Assembly (NCBI GenBank): GCA_017391435.1
Contig: JAFOYS010000255.1
Coordinates: forward strand, 1 to 5,129
Source of the DNA: Alistipes sp.
Lineage (GTDB): Bacteria > Bacteroidota > Bacteroidia > Bacteroidales > Rikenellaceae
Length of the DNA: 5,129 nt
Reading direction: 5' to 3'
Below, piece after piece: positions 1 through 5,129 of the stretch. The notes below the pieces were generated by a model. That model was not told the DNA's origin. It saw only the letters and a program-made list of their open reading frames with translations, and did not search any database. A program made the translations under genes and the position numbers. The first letter of the stretch is position 1. Each line of letters begins with the position of its first letter.

Positions 1-717
1 ATGAAAAACCTGCATATAATTACACCTGTTAAGGACTCTATAGACTCCACTCTTCAGACCATAGAGGCTCTGATGGCATCTGTGACAGATGTTAATTTCC
101 ACTATACCATTTACAACGACTTTAGCACTGAGCAGACCACTACCCTACTTAAGGAGTATTCAAAGAGGTATAACTTTGAGCTTGTGAATCTTTGCGATAT
201 TACAGACCACCCATCACCAAACTACCTCTTAGTGCTGCAGACAGCGCAGAGAAGGGCTATAGAGCAGGATGCTGACCTACTTATTGTCGAGAGCGATGTT
301 ATTGTGGCCGCAGATACTATTGATAGGCTTGTCAAGGGTGCTGCCGCGCGTAGAGATTGTGGTATTGCCGCATCGGTTACAGTAGACGACCAGGGAGAGA
401 TAAACTACCCTTATGGCTATGCCAAGGGGCACGAGGGTGAGACATATGCCGTAGATAAGCACTGTAGTTTCTGCTGCTCGCTGCTTACAAATGCACTACT
501 ACGCAGCTATGACTTCAACCTACTCGACCCAGAGAAGCACTGGTTTGATGTACATATCTCCCACATATCGCGAGCAGCGGGTTTTAACAACTACCTCTTC
601 TGCGACGCACCTGTAATCCACCGCCCACACAGCAGTCGCCCGTGGAAACAGCTCAAGTACACCAACCCTCTGAAGTACTACTGGCGCAAGTTTTTCAAAA
701 AGTTTGATAAGATTTAA
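1..717 (+). CDS. Family 2 (GT-A fold) glycosyltransferase
   Basis: Predicted cytoplasmic glycosyltransferase of 238 residues that would move a sugar from a nucleotide-sugar donor to a glycan or lipid acceptor; donor and acceptor cannot be read from the sequence. The N-terminus (MKNLHIITPVKDS) is the usual first beta strand of GT2 enzymes. An ND pair follows at residues 39-40. The segment LLIVESDVIV (93-102) has a hydrophobic strand leading into ESD (97-99), where the metal-binding DxD-type motif is expected. A candidate acceptor/base region with D183 and RAAGF (191-195) lies near HWFDVHISH (180-188). The C-terminus is basic and aromatic (WKQLKYTNPLKYYWRKFFKKF), fitting peripheral membrane contact. 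The ATG is at the first base of the window, so its promoter and upstream neighbours are unseen; homology to GT2 starts suggests it is the true start. It probably shares a transcript with the lipoprotein gene 21 nt downstream. The fold call is fairly secure, the specific function unknown. Confidence 0.85.
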   Translation: MKNLHIITPVKDSIDSTLQTIEALMASVTDVNFHYTIYNDFSTEQTTTLLKEYSKRYNFELVNLCDITDHPSPNYLLVLQTAQRRAIEQDADLLIVESDVIVAADTIDRLVKGAAARRDCGIAASVTVDDQGEINYPYGYAKGHEGETYAVDKHCSFCCSLLTNALLRSYDFNLLDPEKHWFDVHISHISRAAGFNNYLFCDAPVIHRPHSSRPWKQLKYTNPLKYYWRKFFKKFDKI

Positions 718-738
718 TATACAAATAGTTACAGATAT

Positions 739-1170
739 ATGAAAAGTTTTCTTGGTCTCTTTCTACTCTCTCTAACTGCATTATTATTCACAAATTGCGC
801 TCCCATATCCAAGGAGGGTTATATAGCAGAGTTTGAGGAGTTTATGGACGAAGCGGCTCAGATATACGAGACACACCTACCCAAAGAGTGGGCAGAGGTT
901 GAGAAGCAGTTCAGCAAGTTTGCTAAAGAGTACTACGACAAGTTTGAATTAGAGCTCAGCCCAAGCGACAAGTTAAAAGTACTCGGTTTCCAAGCAAAAT
1001 TTAACAAGTACAAACTACACCGCGAACTCAAGGGTCTGACTAAGGATGCAAAGAAGGGGATAAATAAGGCTATAGATCAGGTAAAAGATTACACCAATAA
1101 AGACCTACAAAAGGATATTGACGAGCTAAAGAGGGATGTAGACAAGGTTATAAAAGAGATAAGCGAGTAA
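739..1170 (+). CDS. Small predicted alpha-helical lipoprotein of unknown function
   Basis: A 143-residue protein whose N-terminus looks like a lipoprotein signal: MK, a hydrophobic stretch (about residues 4-17), then LLFTNC with C20 as the likely lipidated cysteine. Asn at -1 departs from the classical L-[AS]-[GA]-C lipobox, although Bacteroidota tolerate looser signals. The mature part has no aspartate-rich run right after the cysteine of the kind reported as a surface-export signal in Bacteroides, so periplasm-facing anchoring is the default guess. The rest is rich in Lys, Glu and Asp and looks almost wholly helical, with coiled-coil-like spacing in the last 45 residues (KDAKKGINKAIDQVKDY onward). 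It resembles the many short Bacteroidales lipoproteins annotated only as DUFs; no specific function is recognised. The start has no clear Shine-Dalgarno (upstream AT-rich ACAAATAGTTACAGATAT), as is usual in the phylum. It follows the glycosyltransferase by 21 nt and ends just before a strong hairpin terminator. Confidence 0.8.
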   Translation: MKSFLGLFLLSLTALLFTNCAPISKEGYIAEFEEFMDEAAQIYETHLPKEWAEVEKQFSKFAKEYYDKFELELSPSDKLKVLGFQAKFNKYKLHRELKGLTKDAKKGINKAIDQVKDYTNKDLQKDIDELKRDVDKVIKEISE

Positions 1171-1183
1171 TACGGATAGCAAT

Positions 1184-1221
1184 AAACAATGCTGGCTAAA
1201 AGTGATTAGCCAGCATTGTTT
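1184..1221. terminator. Bidirectional intrinsic terminator between convergent genes
   Basis: A perfect 16-bp inverted repeat (left arm 1184-1199, right arm 1206-1221) encloses a 6-nt loop (AAGTGA). The core CTGGCTAA/TTAGCCAG is G+C-containing, and the outer part is AAACAAT/ATTGTTT. On the plus strand the hairpin runs into TTGTATTATA; on the minus strand it runs into ATTGC after TTT. It begins 13 nt after the lipoprotein stop and ends 15 nt before the antiporter stop. It therefore probably ends transcription of both converging units. The uridine tracts are only moderate, but the stem is long and free of mismatches. Confidence 0.9.
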
Positions 1222-1236
1222 TGTATTATAGCGCCA

Positions 1237-2538
1237 CTACTTTACAAAGTACTCTACAATAGCGTATACAGGCAGCAGAATTGTTACAGAGAGGAGTATA
1301 TAGCCAAAGAATGAAGGCATCTTTACCCCCTCCTTTTCAGCTATAGCCTTTACCATAAAGTTTGGTCCGTTACCAATATATGTCAGCGAGCCAAAGTATA
1401 CCGCACCCATAGATATAGCCCTTAAGATTGCCGGATCAACGCCCGCAACAAGCGCTCCAACAGACTTTAGGCCGCTTGCAACGGTATGAAATGCGACGGC
1501 TGTTGGCGCATTGTCAAGGAACGAAGAGAGTAATCCCGCACAGTAGAAGAACTCTCGCGGCGTTGTAAGGCCAAACATCTGTGCATTCTGATTGAGGTAA
1601 ATCAGTGCCGGAGTCATTGTAACAAATATACCCACGAAGATTATCGCCACCTCGGCAATAGGTTCCCAGCTAAAGTGGTTATCCTCACGAATCTGCCTCT
1701 TTGTAAAGTGCAGAGAGAGGTAGATTATTGCCAGCAGTGCTATCTCTCTCAAAAACTTGAGGTATATAGGCGCATCGGCCTCTGCCATAGCGGGGATTGT
1801 TGAGGGATTTATAAATGCCACACACATAACAATACCACCAAGAAAGACAAAGTTCTTTGCACCTCTGATATTGATAGTAAAACCCGACTCATCGTCATAG
1901 TGGCTATGTGGACGAACACCGATAGCCTCGTGATAGTGATACCTCCAGCTATCGTAGACATAGTATCCCGCAAGCAGTAGCACACCTACAGCAACCCACT
2001 GTGGATACATATCCATAAACCAACTAAATGGCGCACCACGAAGGTAGAGCAAAAAGAGCGGTGGATCTCCAAGCGGAGTGAGAATACCTCCGCAGTTTGC
2101 AACAAGGGCAATAAAGACAAAGACAGTATGCACCTTATGCTCTCTATCTCGATTCATCTCAAGCAGAGGGCGTATTAACAACATAGCAGCACCGGTTGTA
2201 CCAACAAAAGATGCTAAGGCATAGCCCAAAAAGAGCATTGTTGTATTTACCGCAGGTGTTGCCACAGAACTGCAGTGCAGACGAATACCTCCCGTAACGA
2301 CAAAAAGTGCCGTAAGCAGCACAATAAAGGGTATATAATCGTAGACCACCTGATGGAACAACTCGCCACCAAGGCCACAGAAGACAAGGGCAAGAGTCGT
2401 CGGCACAGAAATTATAATCACATACCACAACTTGTTGATATTGTTCTCCCACCATCTCTCTGCTACAAGCGGAGCTACGGCAATAGATAGCAACATTATA
2501 ACAAATGGTATTAACAACCAAAATGGGACTGTATGCAT
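1237..2538 (-). CDS. Sodium:proton antiporter-type transporter (ion transporter superfamily, CitMHS/NhaD/ArsB-like)
   Basis: Inner-membrane transporter of 433 residues with about 10-12 hydrophobic segments. Family-type motifs appear in two repeats. In the first half are GTTGAAMLLIRPLL (113-126) and NCGGILTPLGDPP (148-160), the latter like the re-entrant GG-x-x-TPxGxPP loop of ion transporter superfamily members. In the second half are FLDNAPTA (340-347) and TYIGNGPNFM (386-395). A hydrophilic, His/Asp-containing loop at about 198-228 separates the halves. Bacteroidales relatives are usually annotated sodium:proton antiporter or putative citrate transporter; Na+/H+ exchange is the likeliest role, but the substrate (Na+, citrate-metal or another anion) is not proven by sequence. 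The ATG is chosen because GAAAGG lies just upstream (2541-2546) and a TAnnTTTG element predicts a leader of about 20 nt. Length fits the family and no damage is seen. It appears to be a single-gene unit, with a terminator on either side. Confidence 0.88.
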   Translation of the reverse strand: MHTVPFWLLIPFVIMLLSIAVAPLVAERWWENNINKLWYVIIISVPTTLALVFCGLGGELFHQVVYDYIPFIVLLTALFVVTGGIRLHCSSVATPAVNTTMLFLGYALASFVGTTGAAMLLIRPLLEMNRDREHKVHTVFVFIALVANCGGILTPLGDPPLFLLYLRGAPFSWFMDMYPQWVAVGVLLLAGYYVYDSWRYHYHEAIGVRPHSHYDDESGFTINIRGAKNFVFLGGIVMCVAFINPSTIPAMAEADAPIYLKFLREIALLAIIYLSLHFTKRQIREDNHFSWEPIAEVAIIFVGIFVTMTPALIYLNQNAQMFGLTTPREFFYCAGLLSSFLDNAPTAVAFHTVASGLKSVGALVAGVDPAILRAISMGAVYFGSLTYIGNGPNFMVKAIAEKEGVKMPSFFGYILLSVTILLPVYAIVEYFVK

Positions 2539-2563
2539 AACCTTTCAAACCTAAAAAACCGTG

Positions 2564-2599
2564 CAAAGGTAATACCAAAAAGGTCTCGTTGTTCCCAAA
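2564..2599 (-). promoter_or_regulatory. Candidate promoter of the antiporter gene
   Basis: Read on the minus strand, TACCTTTG (2564-2571) matches the Bacteroidota -7 consensus TAnnTTTG. It would start transcription near 2557, about 20 nt before the ATG. The best upstream TTTG (2596-2599) is 24 nt away, longer than the usual 19-21, so the -33 half is weak and its exact position uncertain. Confidence 0.6.
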
Positions 2600-2634
2600 A
2601 TACAAGAAAGATTTACAAAATCTCGCTCTAAAAC

Positions 2635-2686
2635 AAAAAAATTTCCCGACAATAAATAGCGCTCAGACTACTCTACTGTCGGGAAA
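2635..2686 (-). terminator. Intrinsic terminator of the TPM-LemA-response regulator operon
   Basis: A perfect 10-bp inverted repeat (2642-2651 with 2677-2686; minus-strand arms TTTCCCGACA and TGTCGGGAAA) is followed on the minus strand by seven T residues (2641-2635), then GTTTT. It lies 25 nt past the response regulator stop, as expected for an operon end. The loop is unusually long (25 nt) and contains the palindrome AGCGCT (2658-2663), so an inner small stem or dimer contact is possible. It separates this operon from the antiporter promoter downstream. Confidence 0.85.
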
Positions 2687-2711
2687 ATTATCTTTAAACA
2701 GTTCTCGGATA

Positions 2712-3377
2712 TCATAATAATAGTTTGAAACCCACACCTTTAGATGTTACAATAACATCGTCACCAAGTTTACGGCGCAGACGACGAATATGCACATCGA
2801 GCGTTCTATCTCCAACGACCACCTCGCAACCCCATATTGCACGGAAAATCTCCTCGCGAGTAAAGACCCTATCAGGCTCAGAATAGAGCAGCTGAAGAAT
2901 ATCAAACTCCTTGCGAGGCAAGACTATCTCCCCCTCAGGTGTAACAACTACGCGGCGAGCCAAGTCAAGGGTAAGTTGTCGCTTTACGGAGCTATCTGTC
3001 TGCGGAGTAAGACGCTTCATAATAGCCGCCACGCGACTGCAGAGTATACGCATACTAACCGGCTTTGTAATATAGTCATCAGCGCCAGCCTCGTAACTCT
3101 CTAACTGACACTGCTCCTGATGAACAGCCGAGAGAAAGACCACCATAGTATCCTTGAGTTCCTCACTCTTTCGCACCGCCTCACAGGTCTGCCGCCCATC
3201 CATTACAGGCATCATCATATCGAGTATAATCAGATGCGGGCGCACCTCTAATGCCACCTTAAGGGCCTGGGCACCATCTGCAGCCGTATAGACATCATAA
3301 CCCTCACGGCGAAGGTTATAACTTATAAACTCGCGGATATCCGCCTCGTCGTCAACTATAAGTATTCGTTGTGCCAT
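2712..3377 (-). CDS. OmpR/PhoB-family response regulator, no kinase gene alongside
   Basis: Cytoplasmic two-domain transcription factor of 221 residues. The receiver domain (about 4-120) has the full phosphorylation set: acidic pair D9/D10 in LIVDDE, phospho-acceptor D53 in LIILDMMMP, S83 in VVFLSA, and K105 in DYITKP. The winged-helix DNA-binding domain (about 133-221) shows LPRKEFDILQLL, the VFTREEIFRAIWG helix, and the recognition region RTLDVHIRRLRRKLGDD (191-207) before the wing TSKGVGFKLLL. Length is normal for the family, and the protein should be phosphorylation-competent and bind direct-repeat sites as a dimer. It is the last gene of the operon, starting 15 nt after the lemA stop and ending before a terminator. 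No histidine kinase gene lies in this unit, so its partner must be encoded elsewhere or phosphorylation may be by another route. Target genes are unknown; autoregulation from the promoter at about 4889 is possible but unproven. Confidence 0.95.
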   Translation of the reverse strand: MAQRILIVDDEADIREFISYNLRREGYDVYTAADGAQALKVALEVRPHLIILDMMMPVMDGRQTCEAVRKSEELKDTMVVFLSAVHQEQCQLESYEAGADDYITKPVSMRILCSRVAAIMKRLTPQTDSSVKRQLTLDLARRVVVTPEGEIVLPRKEFDILQLLYSEPDRVFTREEIFRAIWGCEVVVGDRTLDVHIRRLRRKLGDDVIVTSKGVGFKLLL

Positions 3378-3392
3378 CTAAAAATGTCTCTA

Positions 3393-3974
3393 CTAAAACT
3401 CTACCACTGGAGCTGTCTCGGCACCCTGCTGCGAGACAAAAAACTCACGCTTTGAGAAGCCAAACAGTGATGAGAGCAGATTATTTGGGAAGGTCACTAC
3501 CCTCTTATTAAAGGCCTTAACAACCTCATTATATCGCTGACGCTCAACAGCAATACGATTCTCTGTACCCTCAAGTTGTGACTGAAGCTCAAGGAAGTTC
3601 TGATTTGCCTTAAGTTCTGGATAGTTCTCCGCAACAGCAATCAGACGACCCAAAGCAGATGTAACCTCACCCTGCGCTGCAGTAAAGGCTGCAAACTGCT
3701 CAGCACTCATATTTGAACCATCTACAGTAATAGAGGTGGCCTTTGCGCGTGCCGACACAACACCCTCAAGGGTCTCTGACTCGTGAGCAGCATAACCCTT
3801 AACAGTGTTTACGAGGTTTGGAATAAGGTCGCTGCGGCGCTGATACTGCGTCTCAACATTTGCCCAAGCACTCTCAACATCCTGCGAAGCAGATGCCAGA
3901 TTGTTGTAGATTGTCACTCCATAAATTGCCACTACAATTGCGACTACCAAAATAATAATTGTTGACTTTTTCAT
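3393..3974 (-). CDS. lemA: LemA family membrane protein
   Basis: A 193-residue LemA protein. One N-terminal membrane helix (about 5-23) is followed by the long helical body with the family signature nearly intact: YNNLASASQDVESAWANVE (23-41), QYQRRSDLIPNLVNTVKGYA (43-62), and AENYPELKANQNFLELQSQLEGTENRIAVERQRYNE (115-150), then FNKRVVTFPNNLL. The helical part is expected on the outer side of the inner membrane (periplasm), anchored by the N-terminal helix. The biochemical role of LemA is not established; it is unrelated to the sensor kinase gacS once called lemA. It sits between the TPM gene (17 nt upstream) and the response regulator (15 nt downstream) in one operon. LemA next to a TPM-domain gene is a recurrent pairing, consistent with shared envelope function. 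No anomaly in length or key residues. Confidence 0.96.
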   Translation of the reverse strand: MKKSTIIILVVAIVVAIYGVTIYNNLASASQDVESAWANVETQYQRRSDLIPNLVNTVKGYAAHESETLEGVVSARAKATSITVDGSNMSAEQFAAFTAAQGEVTSALGRLIAVAENYPELKANQNFLELQSQLEGTENRIAVERQRYNEVVKAFNKRVVTFPNNLLSSLFGFSKREFFVSQQGAETAPVVEF

Positions 3975-3991
3975 ATTCTCTTTTGTTTTAA

Positions 3992-4870
3992 TTAAAATCT
4001 ACTACCAGCACCGCCGCCACCAAAGCTACCGCCGCCAAAACCACCGCCGAAGCCTCCGCCCGAGCTACGACCTCCGCCTCCGACATAGACTCCTCCAGTA
4101 CTCTTGTACACCCTCTCTTGCTGCTGCTTTGTGTGTCCACAATTGCTGCAACTGTATGTATGCAGCATCACATCATACTGACGCGTTGAGCTAATCTTTG
4201 AGGATGTAGTTCTCACGAGCTTATGCTTGCCACACTTAGGGCACTTACTACCCATCCAAGCTGCAACAAGGATAACAACGATAAGCACAAGCATAATTAG
4301 ACCAAAGGCTACCAAGAAGATAATAAACTCCTCATCTTCAGCCTCTTGCTCAAAGATAAGATCCTCGCTACCCGCAACAGTGCGAGCCACAGCAGCAACA
4401 CCCTCAACCATACCGGTGCTATAATCGCCAGCCGACAGATGGCTTACCATATAACGCTGCTGTATACGCTTACACAGAGCATCTGTCAGCACCCCCTCAA
4501 GGCCATAACCTGTGACAAAGCGAATCTCTCGTCGATTTGTCACAAGGAGTATTCCCAGACCATTGTCGCTCTGCTTTCCACCTACACCCCAAGCAGAGAA
4601 TAGCTCAAAGGCAAAAGTGAACACATCCTCACCCACAATATCCTCAACTGCCACAACGGCAATCTGAGCGCGGTTTTGAGTATGGAGCGAATCGCAAGCA
4701 CGATTTATCGCATCTACAGCCGCCTGAGAGAGTATTCCATCAGGGTTAGATGTATAACAAGAGGCATTTGACAACTGCACATTAGGCACCTGATCTACCC
4801 TATAACTACGGGCAGAAGAGAGCGAAATTGAACATAGCAGCGCAACAAAAATTACAAATTTTCTCAACAT
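3992..4870 (-). CDS. TPM-domain (YgcG/Psb32-like) membrane protein with zinc-ribbon-like segment and Gly-rich tail
   Basis: First gene of the operon, 292 residues. Order of parts: signal peptide (about 1-20, FVIFVALLCSISLSSA); TPM domain (about 27-165) with the hallmark stretch AWGVGGKQSDNGLGILLVTNRREIRF (93-118) and VTGYGLEGVLTD (119-130); an acidic linker EQEAEDEE; a membrane helix (about 182-205); a four-Cys segment CPKCG (210-214) and CSNCG (241-245), a probable zinc ribbon; and a Gly/Ser/Phe tail (about 259-290). The predicted topology puts the TPM domain in the periplasm and the Cys pairs and tail in the cytoplasm. TPM domains are known from plant photosystem-repair proteins and have been linked to phosphatase activity, but bacterial roles are unclear. 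The ATG is supported by the signal peptide and a -7 element about 20 nt upstream. lemA follows after 17 nt. Confidence 0.93.
   Translation of the reverse strand: MLRKFVIFVALLCSISLSSARSYRVDQVPNVQLSNASCYTSNPDGILSQAAVDAINRACDSLHTQNRAQIAVVAVEDIVGEDVFTFAFELFSAWGVGGKQSDNGLGILLVTNRREIRFVTGYGLEGVLTDALCKRIQQRYMVSHLSAGDYSTGMVEGVAAVARTVAGSEDLIFEQEAEDEEFIIFLVAFGLIMLVLIVVILVAAWMGSKCPKCGKHKLVRTTSSKISSTRQYDVMLHTYSCSNCGHTKQQQERVYKSTGGVYVGGGGRSSGGGFGGGFGGGSFGGGGAGSRF
4001..4096 (-). repeat. Low-complexity Gly-rich coding repeat in the TPM gene
   Basis: The DNA encoding residues 259-290 is a run of GGN codons (plus-strand view: repeated ACCGCC/GCCGCC units) giving GGGF and GGGSF repeats. Such imperfect triplet repeats can change length by slippage without breaking the frame. 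Glycine-rich tails are usual for YgcG-like TPM proteins, so this is a family trait. Confidence 0.8.
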
Positions 4871-4888
4871 AAATGGTCAATTACTCTA

Positions 4889-4921
4889 CAAAGATATAGA
4901 AAAAATAGCAAATTGTTGAAA
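4889..4921 (-). promoter_or_regulatory. Candidate promoter of the TPM-LemA-response regulator operon
   Basis: On the minus strand TATCTTTG (4889-4896) matches the Bacteroidota -7 element TAnnTTTG. A TTTC (4918-4921), one mismatch from the TTTG -33 element, is 21 nt further upstream. Transcription would start near 4882, giving a short leader of about 12 nt before the TPM ATG, which supports that start. No other good promoter was seen inside the operon's two short gaps, which favours co-transcription. Confidence 0.6.
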
Positions 4922-4948
4922 AATGTATGATATTTTTGAAATATGCAT

Positions 4949-4979
4949 TTTGAATTTTAAATTACTTTGACTATCTTTG
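4949..4979 (+). promoter_or_regulatory. Bacteroidota consensus promoter for the gene at the right edge
   Basis: TTTG at 4949-4952 and TATCTTTG at 4972-4979 are 19 nt apart. This is a full match in both boxes and spacing to the Bacteroidota primary sigma factor (sigma-ABfr) consensus TTTG-N19-21-TAnnTTTG. Transcription would start near 4986 and leave a leader of about 80 nt before the ATG at 5068. It fires away from the TPM operon, and its -33 box is only about 30 nt from the putative -33 of that promoter, so the two may share control. Confidence 0.8.
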
Positions 4980-4986
4980 TGCGATA

Positions 4987-5004
4987 CTATTTTTAATAAA
5001 ATAG
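4987..5004 (+). other. Stem-loop at the 5' end of the predicted leader
   Basis: CTATTTT (4987-4993) and AAAATAG (4998-5004) form a perfect 7-bp, A/T-rich stem with loop TAAT, starting right at the predicted transcription start. It could protect the 5' end of the mRNA. The stem is weak and could occur by chance in DNA this AT-rich. The rest of the leader to 5067 shows no riboswitch or attenuator that can be recognised. Confidence 0.35.
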
Positions 5005-5067
5005 AATCGACAGAGAACAACTTATTTGACTACTGAATTTTATTGAAAATACCTAAAATTACTACTT

Positions 5068-5129
5068 ATGTCTACTATCAAATCTACAGAGGCTCCAGAG
5101 TTGGAGCAGGTCAGCATTGCTGAGGATGC
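5068..5129 (+). CDS. Start of an unidentified protein gene, cut by the window edge
   Basis: An open frame begins at ATG and runs to the last base of the window: 20 complete codons plus two bases (MSTIKSTEAPELEQVSIAED). The hydrophilic, acidic N-terminus has no signal peptide, so a cytoplasmic product is likely. The evidence for a real gene is the full consensus promoter about 90 nt upstream, the absence of stops, and the divergent layout. Other start codons further in cannot be excluded. There is no clear Shine-Dalgarno (ACCTAAAATTACTACTT), which is normal for this phylum. Too little is visible to name a family. Confidence 0.6.
   Translation, partial: MSTIKSTEAPELEQVSIAED

Noticed and set aside
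277..462. Minus-strand open frame of 61 codons inside the glycosyltransferase
   Set aside because: It lies wholly within the glycosyltransferase gene on the opposite strand and has no promoter or recognisable features.
2275..2490. Plus-strand open frame of 71 codons opposite the antiporter
   Set aside because: It is antisense to a clear gene, with no promoter, no start signal and no protein-like pattern.
2159..2605. Minus-strand open frame of 148 codons overlapping the antiporter gene
   Set aside because: It overlaps the 5' half of a well-supported transporter gene in another frame. Its translation is Cys-rich and low in family-like features, and its start would lie upstream of the predicted transcription start.
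2539..2711. Small RNA or extra small gene in the gap between antiporter and response regulator
   Set aside because: The 173-nt gap is accounted for by the antiporter promoter and the upstream operon's terminator; no plausible separate gene was seen.
2790..3104. Plus-strand open frame of 104 codons opposite the response regulator
   Set aside because: It mirrors the conserved winged-helix and receiver coding sequence; its composition is that of a shadow frame.
4001..4096. Repeat units considered as a CRISPR array or tandem element
   Set aside because: The repetition is GGN codons inside the Gly-rich tail of the TPM protein, with no spacers or palindromic repeats.
4227..4603. Two plus-strand open frames (65 and 85 codons) opposite the TPM gene
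   Set aside because: Both are antisense to the TPM domain and membrane-helix coding region, and their translations are biased and unlike any protein family.

Overview
The window looks like chromosomal DNA from a member of the Bacteroidota, most likely the order Bacteroidales. Three intergenic sites match the Bacteroidota -7 promoter element TAnnTTTG, and most start codons lack a strong Shine-Dalgarno sequence. The lipoprotein signal is a relaxed one, and the proteins (CitMHS/NhaD-like antiporter, LemA, TPM-domain protein) are of types common in that group. Genus cannot be assigned from the sequence alone.

Layout. Positions 1-1170 (+ strand) hold a family 2 glycosyltransferase and, 21 nt downstream, a small predicted helical lipoprotein. 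They end at a perfect 16-bp hairpin (1184-1221) that lies between convergent genes and can terminate both strands. Positions 1237-2538 (- strand) encode a polytopic sodium:proton antiporter-type transporter with its own candidate promoter. Positions 2606-2711 hold the terminator of the next minus-strand unit. Positions 2712-4870 (- strand) form a tight three-gene operon read in the order TPM-domain membrane protein, LemA, OmpR/PhoB-type response regulator, with gaps of 17 and 15 nt. Positions 4871-5067 are a divergent promoter region. A plus-strand gene begins at 5068 and is cut off after 20 codons.

How the genes may work together. The most notable arrangement is the TPM-LemA-response regulator operon. 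TPM and LemA proteins are often neighbours and are envelope proteins of poorly defined biochemical role. Here they are co-transcribed with a complete two-domain response regulator, and no histidine kinase gene lies in the unit, which closes with a terminator right after the regulator. An envelope-linked regulatory unit is a reasonable inference but is not shown by the sequence. The TPM protein also carries a four-cysteine zinc-ribbon-like segment between its membrane helix and its glycine-rich tail. No CRISPR array, tRNA, rRNA, insertion sequence or other mobile element was seen.
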